The notes beneath the pieces were generated by a model, which was given only the letters and a program-made list of their open reading frames with translations, was not told the origin of the DNA and did no database searches. The position numbers and the translations under genes were made by a program. From assembly GCF_008642275.1 (NCBI RefSeq), contig NZ_CP029189.1:2650001-2714000 (forward strand): DNA of 64,000 bases. The letters run 5' to 3'. The DNA is from Streptomyces venezuelae. GTDB taxonomy: Bacteria; Actinomycetota; Actinomycetes; Streptomycetales; Streptomycetaceae. Shown here in pieces: positions 1 to 8,404 of this stretch (the first letter of the stretch is position 1; every line of letters starts with the position of its first letter).

Positions 1-222
1 GCTCAAGTCGACGCCGTGGATGAACGACCTCCCGAGCACCCTGCATGCGGACATGACGGTCTGGCGCGTGGCCTGACGGAACGGCCTGCCGGAACGGCCT
101 GCCGGAGCGGTCGGCCGTACGCACCCGGGCCGGGCCCGGATCCGCCCGCGCGGCGGCGTGTCGTGCACCCACCCGGCGCACCCTCCGCGCGCCTGCGGCA
201 CCGCTCGCAGAGCATCGGCCGC

Positions 223-1518
223 ATGACCGCATTCGCCGCGCTCCTCCCCGCCGCCGCCCTCCTCGCGGCAGCCACCACCGCCGCCACCACGGCCGCTTCG
301 GCCGTGGTGGGCCCGGTTCCGGGCGCTCCCCGCCCGGACACCGCCCCGTACGTCGTAGTCCTCAAGGACACCGCCTCCCGCATCCCGGCCCACACCCTGG
401 CAGCCGAGGCCGCGGACGCCGGCGACGAGGTCGGAGCCGTCTACGACGCCGCCCTGAACGGCTTCGCCGTCCGCACCACGGCCGCCCGGGCCGCCGCCCT
501 GGCCACGGACCCGCGGGTGGCCTCCGTGGAGCCGGACACGGAGTTCCACACCACCGACACCCCCGACACCCCCAGCACCCCCGCCGCCGGAGCCACCGCC
601 ACCCCGGACACCCCCGGCACCCCCGGCACCGGCACCCCCGCCCCCGCCACCCCCGCACCGCAGTCGGGGCCGCAGGCTCCCGCGCCCTGGTCCCTGGACC
701 GCATCGACCAGCGCGAACTCCCGCTGGACGGCTCGTACACGTACCCCGGCCGGGCCGCGGGCGTCACCGTCTACGTCGTCGACACCGGCATCAACACCGG
801 TCACCGGGAGTTCGGCGGCCGCGCCCGCCTCGGCTACAACGCGGTGTTCCTCGGCAGCTCCCGCGACTGCAGCGGCCACGGCACGCACGTCGCGGCGACC
901 GTGGGCGGGGAGACGTACGGGGTGGCCAAGGGGGTCTCGCTCGTCGGGGTGAAGGTGGCCGACTGCCGTGGTTCGGCGCCCCTCTCGGCGATCCTCAAGG
1001 GTCTCGACTGGGTGGTGAGGGACGCCGCCAGGGCTCCCGCCACCCCCGCCGTGGCCAACATGAGCATCGGCGGCAGCCGCAGCCGCGCCCTCGACGCGGC
1101 CGTGGTCCGGGCCGTCGCCTCCGGCATCACCTTCGTCGCAGCCGCCGGGAACGACGGCAAGAACGCCTGCGGCGGATCCCCGGCCGCCGTCCCCCAGGCC
1201 ATCACGGTCGGTGCGACCGACGACCAGGACCGGCGGGCGCGGTTCTCCAACCACGGCCCCTGCGTGGACCTCTCGGCTCCGGGCGTGGGCATCACCTCGG
1301 CCTGGAAGGACTCCCCCACCGCCACGGCCCGCTCCTCCGGCACCTCGATGGCCGCCCCGCACGTGGCCGGGGTCGCCGCTCTCGTCCTGGCGCGCGGTAC
1401 GGCGCGCACCCCGGCACAGGTGACCCGGGAACTGCTGCACAGCGCCGTGTCCGACCGGATCACCGGCCTGCCGGCCGGCACCCCGAACCTGCTGCTCCAC
1501 ACCCCCACGGGGCGCTAG
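223..1518 (+). CDS. Secreted subtilisin-like serine protease (S8) with I9-type propeptide
   Basis: A secreted endopeptidase of 431 aa from this start. An Ala-rich hydrophobic segment (about residues 1-27) is followed by an inhibitor-I9-like propeptide (PYVVVLKDT... to VASVEPD), then a Thr/Pro/Asp-rich linker of about 45 residues (repeated TPDTP/TPGTP), then the S8 domain. The triad is visible: Asp187 in VVDTGI, His219 in GHGTHV, Ser375 in GTSMAAPH, with the oxyanion Asn in AAGNDG. The frame is open upstream to a GTG at 16, and the hydrophobic stretch is preceded by Arg-rich sequence (RLRHRS). The true start could therefore lie at 163 or 16, giving a normal positively charged signal-peptide n-region. 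No strong ribosome binding site decides it. An inverted repeat follows the stop. Confidence 0.9.
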   Translation: MTAFAALLPAAALLAAATTAATTAASAVVGPVPGAPRPDTAPYVVVLKDTASRIPAHTLAAEAADAGDEVGAVYDAALNGFAVRTTAARAAALATDPRVASVEPDTEFHTTDTPDTPSTPAAGATATPDTPGTPGTGTPAPATPAPQSGPQAPAPWSLDRIDQRELPLDGSYTYPGRAAGVTVYVVDTGINTGHREFGGRARLGYNAVFLGSSRDCSGHGTHVAATVGGETYGVAKGVSLVGVKVADCRGSAPLSAILKGLDWVVRDAARAPATPAVANMSIGGSRSRALDAAVVRAVASGITFVAAAGNDGKNACGGSPAAVPQAITVGATDDQDRRARFSNHGPCVDLSAPGVGITSAWKDSPTATARSSGTSMAAPHVAGVAALVLARGTARTPAQVTRELLHSAVSDRITGLPAGTPNLLLHTPTGR

Positions 1519-1559
1519 ACGACATCCCGTCGCGCCACCCCGACCGGTTGGTATCCGAC

Positions 1560-1586
1560 GGGCCATCACACGCTCTCTGATGGCCC
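1560..1586 (+). terminator. Inverted repeat after the subtilase gene
   Basis: A perfect 9-bp stem (GGGCCATCA / TGATGGCCC) with a 9-nt loop lies 41 nt beyond the protease stop codon. No T-tract follows, as is common for Streptomyces terminators. It could also be an operator for the downstream surface-protein gene. The rest of 1519-1730 shows nothing else that I can support. Confidence 0.5.
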
Positions 1587-1730
1587 ATCAAATTGTGTGT
1601 GCTTCGGGCGAAAGCAAGTCATTGACTTCTCATCACGGCGACGCGTCAATATCGGCCACCGCACCGGCTCGGCCTCCCCCACACAGCGGGTGGGGGGAGG
1701 GGTTCGTCATGACGAAGGAGTCGCGACCCA

Positions 1731-3026
1731 GTGAGTACGAGAACGCTTCGACGAAGACTGCTGGCCGGGACGGGAGCCCTGTCCCTGGCCCTGACGGGCG
1801 GCGTGGTGGCCCTGACGGGATCCGCGCAGGCCGCGACCAAGACCACGGCCGTCTTCGAGAACTGCGACGCCCCCGCGCCGCAGCCGGACGGTTCCGGCAA
1901 CCAGAACTGGACGGTCACCCTGCCCGACGGTGCCAAGGCCGGCGACGTCGTCCCGATCACGATCGACCCGGGCGCGAGCCCCCTGATCCCCGGGTTCTCC
2001 GTCACCACGGTGAACACCTCCAAGATCACCCTCAAGGTCGGTACCACGACCCAGGTGGTCACCAGCCCGCCGGAGACCGTGTCCGTCGTGGCCGGACAGC
2101 CGCTCGACCCCAAGGCGTTCTCCGGAACCATCAAGATCCCGGACGGCACCGAGGGCACGACCGTCCAGGTCGCCCTCGACCTGGCGGTGACCGACGCGGA
2201 CCTCTCCGGTTCGGTCTTCACCACCACGTGCACCCCGGCGCCGCGTCCGAGCGCCTCGCTCGGCTCGGTCGCGGTCGAGGCCCTGCCCAAGGACCCGGTC
2301 ACCACGAAGCTGACGCCCAACAGCGGACCGGCGGGCACCGCCGTCGCCGTGACCGGCGCCAACTTCCCGGCCGGTGCCGTCACCTGCTCCGCCCTGCTCG
2401 CGGGCGCGGCGACCGGTGACACCGGTGCGGGCACGGCCGACGCGTCCGGCGCGGCCACCTGCAACATCACGGTCACCAAGAAGGCCGACGCGATCAGGAT
2501 CGACGGTTCGATCACCCCGTACAAGGCCTTCGTGTTCCTGGAGGAGCAGGCCGGCGTGAAGAACCCGGTCGACGTCGAGGTCCTGCCCGGCCCGCTGGCC
2601 CTCGGCCCGAAGGACGGGCAGCCGGCCGTCAGCTTCGGCGCGGTCACCATCAACGGCAAGGCCCAGTCGGTGGTCGGCGTCTTCAACGCCGCGACCGTCC
2701 AGGACTTCCGTGGCGGTTCGCTCGGCTGGGACGTGACGGCGACGCGTACGCCGTTCCTGAACCAGACCACCGGCCACTCGATGGCGAAGGCGCAGATCGG
2801 CATCCAGCCGTCCTGCACCGTGACCAACCCGGACAGCCCGAGCACCTGCACGGCGGGCACGCCCGGAGCCATCTCCGACGTCCCGATGAAAGTGGCCTCC
2901 CAGGCCGCCGGCGGGGACGAGCTGACCGGCGGTGAGTTCGCCGTCGGCGGCGCCGGGATGATCCAGCTCCCGCCCTTCATGTTCGCGGACACCTACCAGA
3001 CGGTCGTGACCTTCTCGATCGCCTGA
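1731..3026 (+). CDS. WxL-domain-like secreted surface protein
   Basis: A 431-aa secreted protein. Residues 1-34 are a signal peptide (RRRLLAGTGALSLAL...GSAQA) with cleavage likely before ATKTT. The middle contains an IPT/TIG-like beta segment (TKLTPNSGPAGTAVAVTGANF). The C-terminal third resembles the WxL wall-binding domain of Firmicutes surface proteins: GGSLGWDVTATRTPF followed by conserved strands ending in YQTVVTFSIA. The GTG start is supported by GAAGGAG about 10 nt upstream. The next gene encodes a DUF916/WxL-interacting-type membrane protein, the usual genetic partner of WxL proteins. Wall or peptidoglycan attachment is known for the Firmicutes family; attachment here is inferred. It has no LPXTG motif. 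Confidence 0.75.
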   Translation: MSTRTLRRRLLAGTGALSLALTGGVVALTGSAQAATKTTAVFENCDAPAPQPDGSGNQNWTVTLPDGAKAGDVVPITIDPGASPLIPGFSVTTVNTSKITLKVGTTTQVVTSPPETVSVVAGQPLDPKAFSGTIKIPDGTEGTTVQVALDLAVTDADLSGSVFTTTCTPAPRPSASLGSVAVEALPKDPVTTKLTPNSGPAGTAVAVTGANFPAGAVTCSALLAGAATGDTGAGTADASGAATCNITVTKKADAIRIDGSITPYKAFVFLEEQAGVKNPVDVEVLPGPLALGPKDGQPAVSFGAVTINGKAQSVVGVFNAATVQDFRGGSLGWDVTATRTPFLNQTTGHSMAKAQIGIQPSCTVTNPDSPSTCTAGTPGAISDVPMKVASQAAGGDELTGGEFAVGGAGMIQLPPFMFADTYQTVVTFSIA

Positions 3027-3046
3027 CCCGTCCGGCCGCTCGGCCC

Positions 3047-3078
3047 GGGTGGTGCGGCGCTCCGGCGCCGCACCACCC
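3047..3078 (+). terminator. Strong hairpin between the WxL-like gene and its partner
   Basis: A perfect 14-bp stem (GGGTGGTGCGGCGC / its complement) with a 4-nt TCCG loop begins 20 nt after the WxL-like stop codon and is followed by a pyrimidine-rich run (CTTTCCCCTTTC). It fits a rho-independent terminator or an attenuator that lowers expression of the downstream gene. It could equally protect the 3' end of a processed transcript. Confidence 0.75.
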
Positions 3079-3116
3079 CTTTCCCCTTTCCGCGCCCACC
3101 GGAGACGAGACCGCCC

Positions 3117-4181
3117 ATGCGCACCCGCAGCCGTAGCCGCAGCCGCACCCGTGGCCGCACCCGCACCCTCTTGTACGGTCTGCTCCTCGGCCTGCTGCTC
3201 GGCGGCGCGGGCCTGCTGCCGACCGCCGTGGCGAGGGCCGCGGACAACGGCACGTGGGGGGTGTTCCCGACGCCCGCGGCCGGTGCGGCGATGACCGACC
3301 GCGCGTACTTCTTCCTCCAGGGTGCGGCCGGGAGCACGCTGAACGACAGCGCGACGATCGTGAACTCCTCCGACAAGGAGCTGACGTTCCAGGTCTTCGC
3401 CACCGACGCCGTGAACACCCCGGCGGGCGGCGCCTTCGCGCTGCTGCCGGTGGAGACGAGGCCGAAGGACGTCGGGGCGTGGGTCACCTTGGCCCCGGAG
3501 ACCGCGAGGACCGTCACCGTGCCCGCCAAGGGCCGCAAGGACGTCCCGTTCACCGTGAAGGTCCCGGCGGACGCGACGCCCGGAGACCACGTCGGCGGGA
3601 TCGTCGCCCTGGGCACCGCCGTGGAGGGCGTGCAGCAGGAGGGCAAGGTCCAGGTCGGGGTGAAGCGCTCGGTGGGCGCCCGGCTGTACTTCAGGGTGCC
3701 GGGTCCGGTCACGGCGGGGCTGAGCGTGGAGGACGTACGGGTCAGCCGCTCGGCGCCGCTGCTGCCGTGGGTGCGCGACGCCCGTGCCACGGTCTCGTAC
3801 GCGCTGGTCAACCGGGGCAACGTGGTGGTCGAGCCCACGGTGGCGCTGTCCGCGGAGGGGTTGTTCGGGCGGGAGGTGCTGGACCGGCCCGCGCGCGAGC
3901 TGAAGCTGTCCCTCCTGCCGGGCCAGCGGATCGAGCTGACCGAACCGTGGCCGGACGCTCCCCAGTCCGACTGGGTGACCGTCAAGGTCACGGCGGGCGC
4001 GGCGGCCCACCCGGATCTGGTCTCGCAGGCCGGGACCGACTTCGTCGCGGTGCCCTGGCCGGCCGTGGGCCTGCTCCTGGTACTGGCGGGCGCGGGCGCC
4101 ACGGTGTGGGTACTGCGCCGCCGTCGCCGCCCGGCGGGCGAACAGCCCCACCCCGTACCGGACCTGGCCCGAACGCCCTGA
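3117..4181 (+). CDS. DUF916 / WxL-interacting-type membrane-anchored protein
   Basis: A 354-aa type I membrane protein. An unusual N-terminus of alternating Arg/Ser/Thr (RTRSRSRSRTRGRTRT) precedes the signal hydrophobic core, which ends near AVARA|ADNGTW. The ectodomain has the DUF916 (WxL protein peptidoglycan-binding) look: GTWGVFPTPA, an Ig-like beta fold, and GDHVGGIVALG around residues 155-165. One transmembrane helix (VGLLLVLAGAGATVWVL, about 320-336) is followed by an Arg-rich cytoplasmic tail. GGAG lies 12 nt before the ATG. In Firmicutes such proteins bind both peptidoglycan and WxL partners, and the adjacent WxL-like gene suggests the same pairing here. The gene ends 4 nt from the convergent XRE gene. 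Confidence 0.8.
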   Translation: MRTRSRSRSRTRGRTRTLLYGLLLGLLLGGAGLLPTAVARAADNGTWGVFPTPAAGAAMTDRAYFFLQGAAGSTLNDSATIVNSSDKELTFQVFATDAVNTPAGGAFALLPVETRPKDVGAWVTLAPETARTVTVPAKGRKDVPFTVKVPADATPGDHVGGIVALGTAVEGVQQEGKVQVGVKRSVGARLYFRVPGPVTAGLSVEDVRVSRSAPLLPWVRDARATVSYALVNRGNVVVEPTVALSAEGLFGREVLDRPARELKLSLLPGQRIELTEPWPDAPQSDWVTVKVTAGAAAHPDLVSQAGTDFVAVPWPAVGLLLVLAGAGATVWVLRRRRRPAGEQPHPVPDLARTP

Positions 4182-4185
4182 CCGG

Positions 4186-4935
4186 TCAGGGCACCCGCAG
4201 CTCGTGCTCCGCGGTGTCGGCCAACTCCCGGACTTGGTGCCGGGTGAGCCGCCGGACGCCCCGAACCAGACCGGCCACCTCGACGGCGGCCCGGGGCGGC
4301 GGACGGTGTCCGTCGGGCAGGCCGATGCCGGTCAGTACCGAGAGGTCGTCGGCGCGGATGCCGAGCACGGTCGCGTAGTCGGCCTGGAGGTCGGGGGTCA
4401 GCTCCACCTCGCCGTGGCCCACCTGCCCGTACGTGGCCGCGGACCAGTACCGGCCGGTGAGGGACAGGAAGGTCTGCGCTCCGGCCGACCACCCCAGGTT
4501 CCGGTTGGCGAGCAGGCGCATGACCAGTCCGCCGGGACCCGGCGGGTACGTCATGTACGCGGGCGGTTCCGGGGTCGGCCGGGTGCGGTCCTGCTGCGGC
4601 AGTGCAGCAGCGATCCGGCGCAGCCGCTCCCGGTCCTGGCGCGGCAGACCGATGGCGTTCTTGGCGAGAAGGGCCGCCTCTCCCCCGGCGGCCGGGTCCA
4701 GCGGCGTCATCTCCTGCGGCAGGGGCACGGAGGCGATGACGAACAGGTCCTCGACGTGCAGCTGGAGTACGGGGGCGAGGCGCTTCAGCAGCGACGGGTC
4801 CGGCGCCGCGCCGTCGAGCACGGCCCGGAGCCCGGCCTCCGGGACGGCGGCCAGGCGGGACAGGTCCTCGATGCTCAGGCCTCGGTGCTCCGCCAGGCGA
4901 GCCAACAGGACGTCTGGCGACGGGATTTCTGCCAT
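4186..4935 (-). CDS. XRE-type helix-turn-helix regulator with two HTH-like modules
   Basis: A 249-aa probable cytoplasmic DNA-binding protein. The N-terminal 65 residues form a Cro/XRE-like HTH (LARLAEHRGLSIEDLSRLAAVPEAGLRAVLDG) followed by an ordinal-of-bacteria helix pair. A second similarly spaced module sits in the C-terminal half (FLSLTGRYWSAATYGQVGHGEVELTPDLQADYATVLGIRADDL), joined by a Pro-rich linker (PQQDRTRPTPEPPAY). This duplicated arrangement is common in streptomycete XRE proteins, whose targets are mostly unknown. The start codon follows a TAnnnT hexamer by 7 nt with no Shine-Dalgarno sequence, so the mRNA is probably leaderless. It converges with the DUF916 gene, so any control of that gene would have to act in trans. 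Confidence 0.75.
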   Translation of the reverse strand: MAEIPSPDVLLARLAEHRGLSIEDLSRLAAVPEAGLRAVLDGAAPDPSLLKRLAPVLQLHVEDLFVIASVPLPQEMTPLDPAAGGEAALLAKNAIGLPRQDRERLRRIAAALPQQDRTRPTPEPPAYMTYPPGPGGLVMRLLANRNLGWSAGAQTFLSLTGRYWSAATYGQVGHGEVELTPDLQADYATVLGIRADDLSVLTGIGLPDGHRPPPRAAVEVAGLVRGVRRLTRHQVRELADTAEHELRVP

Positions 4936-4942
4936 ACCGGTC

Positions 4943-4948
4943 AGCGTA
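4943..4948 (-). promoter_or_regulatory. Leaderless -10 element for the XRE gene
   Basis: TACGCT on the minus strand ends 7 nt before the ATG of the XRE gene. This spacing places the transcription start on or next to the start codon. No clear -35 was identified. Confidence 0.5.
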
Positions 4949-5016
4949 GACGGGACGCAGCGGCAGCGGCCCCCGGCCGGGGGAAGGGGGCCGGGGGCTG
5001 CTGGAGGTGGGGTGGG

Positions 5017-6516
5017 TCAGTGGTTGCGGGGGAAGCCCAGGTCCACGCCGACGTGGCCCTCGGAGGGGTCCGGCCAGCGGGTCGTGACGACCTTGCCGCG
5101 GGTGTAGAAGTGGATGCCGTCGTTGCCGTAGATGTGGTGGTCCCCGAAGAGGGAGTCCTTCCAGCCACCGAAGGAGTGGTAGCCCACCGGCACCGGGATC
5201 GGGACGTTGACGCCGACCATGCCGGCCTCGATCTCCAGCTGGAAGCGGCGGGCGGCGCCGCCGTCACGGGTGAAGATCGCGGTGCCGTTGCCGAACGGCG
5301 AGGCGTTGATGAGGGCGACGCCCTCCTCGTAGGTCTCGGCGCGCAGCACGCACAGGACCGGGCCGAAGATCTCGTCGCGGTAGGCGTCGGAGTCGGTCTT
5401 CACGTGGTCCAGCAGGGACAGGCCGATCCAGTGGCCGTTCTCGTTGCCCTCGACCGTGAAGCCGGTGCCGTCGAGGACGACCTCCGCACCCTGGTCGGCC
5501 GCACCCTTGACGTACGAGGCGACCTTGTCGCGGTGGGCGGCGGTGATCAGCGGGCCCATCTCGGAGGTCGGGTCGTTGCCGGGGCCGATCTTGATCTTCT
5601 CGGCGCGCTCGCGGATCTTCTCGACGAGCTCGTCGCCGATCGCGCCGACGGCCACCACGGCGGAGATCGCCATGCAGCGCTCACCGGCCGAGCCGTAGGC
5701 CGCGGAGACGGCCGCGTCGGCGGCGGCGTCCAGGTCGGCGTCCGGCAGCACCAGCATGTGGTTCTTGGCGCCGCCCAGGGCCTGGACGCGCTTGCCGTTG
5801 GCCGAGGCGGTCGTGTGGATGTGGCGGGCGATCGGGGTGGAGCCGACGAAGGAGACGGCCGCGATGCCGGGGTGGGCGAGCAGCGCGTCGACGGCCACCT
5901 TGTCGCCATGGACCACGTTCAGCACGCCCGCCGGGAGGCCGGCCTCGGTGGCCAGCTCGGCGAGCTTGTTGGCGGCGGACGGGTCCTTCTCGCTCGGCTT
6001 GAGGATGAAGGTGTTTCCGCAGGCCACGGCCAGCGGGAACATCCACATCGGGACCATCGCCGGGAAGTTGAACGGGGTGATGCCCGCGACGACGCCCAGC
6101 GGCTGGCGGATCGAGGAGACGTCCACCCGGCTGGAGACCGACGTGGACAGCTCGCCCTTGAGCTGCGTGGTGATGCCGCAGGCCAGCTCCACGATCTCCA
6201 GGCCGCGGGCGACCTCGCCCAGCGCGTCCGAGTGGACCTTGCCGTGCTCGGCGGTGATCAGGGCGGCGATGGCGTCGCGGTTGGCGTCCAGCAGGGCGCG
6301 GTAGGCGAACAGCACCTTGGTGCGGGCGGCCAGCGAGGACTGGCCCCAGCTGAGGTAGGCCTCCCTGGCGACCTGTACGGCCGCGTCGACCTCGTCGGCC
6401 GAGGCGAGCGCGACCTGCGTGGTGACCTCGCCGGTGGCCGGGTCGGTGACCGGGCCGTAGTTGCCCGACGCGCCCTCGACGGTCTTGCCACCGATCCAGT
6501 GGTTGACGGTCTTCAT
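5017..6516 (-). CDS. mmsA: Methylmalonate-semialdehyde dehydrogenase (CoA-acylating)
   Basis: A 499-aa CoA-acylating aldehyde dehydrogenase, the usual size for MmsA/IolA. It oxidises malonate semialdehyde or methylmalonate semialdehyde to acetyl-CoA or propionyl-CoA, the last step of inositol (and valine) breakdown. It opens with KTVNHWIGGKTVEG, carries the Rossmann region ITPFNFPAMVPMWMFP, and has the catalytic Cys in the family motif GSAGERCMAI. AAGGAG sits 8 nt before the ATG, within the 13-nt gap after iolD, so it is the last gene of the leftward iolC-iolB-iolD-mmsA operon. The frame is open upstream, but only this start matches the family. Confidence 0.95.
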   Translation of the reverse strand: MKTVNHWIGGKTVEGASGNYGPVTDPATGEVTTQVALASADEVDAAVQVAREAYLSWGQSSLAARTKVLFAYRALLDANRDAIAALITAEHGKVHSDALGEVARGLEIVELACGITTQLKGELSTSVSSRVDVSSIRQPLGVVAGITPFNFPAMVPMWMFPLAVACGNTFILKPSEKDPSAANKLAELATEAGLPAGVLNVVHGDKVAVDALLAHPGIAAVSFVGSTPIARHIHTTASANGKRVQALGGAKNHMLVLPDADLDAAADAAVSAAYGSAGERCMAISAVVAVGAIGDELVEKIRERAEKIKIGPGNDPTSEMGPLITAAHRDKVASYVKGAADQGAEVVLDGTGFTVEGNENGHWIGLSLLDHVKTDSDAYRDEIFGPVLCVLRAETYEEGVALINASPFGNGTAIFTRDGGAARRFQLEIEAGMVGVNVPIPVPVGYHSFGGWKDSLFGDHHIYGNDGIHFYTRGKVVTTRWPDPSEGHVGVDLGFPRNH

Positions 6517-6529
6517 GCCTTTTGCTCCT

Positions 6530-8404
6530 TCACAGATGGCGACGTCGCTGCGCGGCTTGCCGGTCGTACTCTTCCCGGGCCGTCGCAGCGGCCTTGCGGG
6601 TCGCGGTCTCGGCCACAGGAACATCCCACCACGCCTGTGCCGGGGGTGGGCCCGACACAGTGTCGGGCGTTCGGGTCTGTACGTAGACACATGTGGGCCG
6701 GGTCGCGCTGCGTGCCTCGGCGAGGGCTTCGCGCAGGTCACGCGTGGTGCGGGCGCGGATAACGGCCATTCCGAGGGAGCCCGCGTTGGCCGCGAGGTCC
6801 ACCGGAAGGGGGTCCCCCGTGTATCCGGAGTCGGCCGCCCGGAAGCGGTACGCGGTGCCGAAGCCCTCGCCGCCCACCGCCCCCGACAGGCCGCCGATGG
6901 AGGCGTAGCCGTGGTTGTCGAGGATCACCACCCTGATCGGGAGGCGCTCCTGGACGGCCGTGACGATCTCGGTCGGGTTCATCAGGTACGTCCCGTCGCC
7001 GACCAGCGCCCACACCGGCCGGCCGGGGGCGGCCAGCGCCACCCCGATGGCCGCGGGGATCTCGTAGCCCATGCAGGAGTAGCCGTACTCCACGTGGTAC
7101 TGGTCCTGCGACCGGGCCCGCCACAGCTTGTGCAGGTCTCCGGGGAGGGAGCCGGCCGCGTTGATCAGGATGTCGGTGCCGTCGACGAGGGCGTCGAGCA
7201 GCCCGAGTACCTGGGCCTGGGTGGGCGGGGCGTCCTCGTCCGCGTCAGGGACGGCGTAGGCCCGCTCGACGCGGCTCTCCCAGCGGGCCCGCTCCGCCGC
7301 GTACGCGCTCCGGTACGCCGGGTCCGTGCGGTGGCCGGCGAGGGCGCCCCGCAGCTCGTCGAGCGCTTCGCGGGCGTCGGCGACCAGGGGCAGGGCGGCG
7401 AGTTTGTGGGCGTCGTACGGGTCCAGGTTGAGGCCGACGAACCGGACGGCCGGGTTCTGGAAGAGGGTCGCGGACGCGGTGGTGAAGTCGGTCAGCCGGG
7501 TCCCGGCGGCGATGACGAGATCGGCCTCCCGGGCGAGCGCGGCGGCGGTGGAGGTCCCGGTGTGGCCGATTCCGCCCACGTCGGCGGGGTGCCCGTGGGG
7601 CAGGACGCCCTTGCCCGCCTGGGTGACGGCCACCGGGATCCCCGTGGCCTCGGCGAGGGCGGCCAGGGCCGCACTGGCCTCGCTGTGCCGGATCCCGCCG
7701 CCGGCGACGATCAGCGGGCGCGCGGAGCCGCGTACGGCCTGGGCGGCGCGGGCCAGCTCGTGCCGGTCCGGCCGGGGCCGGCGCACGCCCCACACGCGCT
7801 CGGCGAAGAACTCCTCGGGCCAGTCGTACGCCTGCGCCTGTACGTCCTGCGGCAGCGCGAGGGTGACGGCGCCAGTCTGCACGGGGTCGGTGAGCACCCG
7901 TACGGCCTGGAGGGCGGCCGGGATCAGGGCCTCGGGGCGGGTGATCCGGTCGAAGTGGCGGGAGACGGGGCGCAGGGTGTCGTTGACGGAGAGGTCCCCG
8001 GCGTACGGGACCTCCAGCTGCTGGAGCACGGGGTCGGCGGGCCGGGTGGCGAAGGTGTCGCCGGGCAGCAGGAGCACCGGGATCCGGTTGACGGTGGCGA
8101 GGGCGGCGCCGGTGACGAGGTTGGTGGCGCCGGGCCCGATGGAGGTGGTGACGGCGTGCGCGGAGAGGCGACCGCGCTGGCGGGCGTATCCGACGGCGGC
8201 GTGCACCATGGCCTGCTCGTTGCGGCCCTGGAGGAAGGGCATGACCTCGGGGCCGGTCTCCAGGAGGGCCTGGCCGATGCCCGCCACGTTCCCGTGTCCG
8301 AAGATCCCCCAGGTGGCGGCGATCAGCCGGCTCCGGTGTCCGTCGCGTTCGGTGTACTGGCGGGACAGGAAGCGGACGAGCGCCTGCGCGACGGTGAGCC
8401 TCAC
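6530..8404 (-). CDS. iolD: 3D-(3,5/4)-trihydroxycyclohexane-1,2-dione acylhydrolase
   Basis: A 624-aa thiamine-diphosphate-dependent C-C hydrolase that opens the ring of trihydroxycyclohexanedione to 5-deoxy-glucuronate, the third step of inositol catabolism. The N-terminal domain has FGHGNVAGIG and the conserved Glu in GRNEQAMVHAAVGYAR. The C-terminal ThDP motif is intact: GDGTYLMNP ... DNHGYASIG. The GTG start overlaps the iolB stop as GTGA, which indicates translational coupling. The open frame continues far upstream into iolB and is not part of this protein. Confidence 0.95.
   Translation of the reverse strand: MRLTVAQALVRFLSRQYTERDGHRSRLIAATWGIFGHGNVAGIGQALLETGPEVMPFLQGRNEQAMVHAAVGYARQRGRLSAHAVTTSIGPGATNLVTGAALATVNRIPVLLLPGDTFATRPADPVLQQLEVPYAGDLSVNDTLRPVSRHFDRITRPEALIPAALQAVRVLTDPVQTGAVTLALPQDVQAQAYDWPEEFFAERVWGVRRPRPDRHELARAAQAVRGSARPLIVAGGGIRHSEASAALAALAEATGIPVAVTQAGKGVLPHGHPADVGGIGHTGTSTAAALAREADLVIAAGTRLTDFTTASATLFQNPAVRFVGLNLDPYDAHKLAALPLVADAREALDELRGALAGHRTDPAYRSAYAAERARWESRVERAYAVPDADEDAPPTQAQVLGLLDALVDGTDILINAAGSLPGDLHKLWRARSQDQYHVEYGYSCMGYEIPAAIGVALAAPGRPVWALVGDGTYLMNPTEIVTAVQERLPIRVVILDNHGYASIGGLSGAVGGEGFGTAYRFRAADSGYTGDPLPVDLAANAGSLGMAVIRARTTRDLREALAEARSATRPTCVYVQTRTPDTVSGPPPAQAWWDVPVAETATRKAAATAREEYDRQAAQRRRHL

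Noticed and set aside
1707..4151. Minus-strand frame opposite the WxL-like and DUF916 genes
   Set aside because: The plus-strand proteins have signal peptides and ribosome binding sites; the minus frame is Arg/Gly repeats only.
4204..6762. Long open frame on the plus strand opposite the XRE and mmsA genes
   Set aside because: Antisense shadow of high-GC coding sequence; the protein is Gly/Arg/Val-rich with no motif, and the minus strand encodes recognisable genes.
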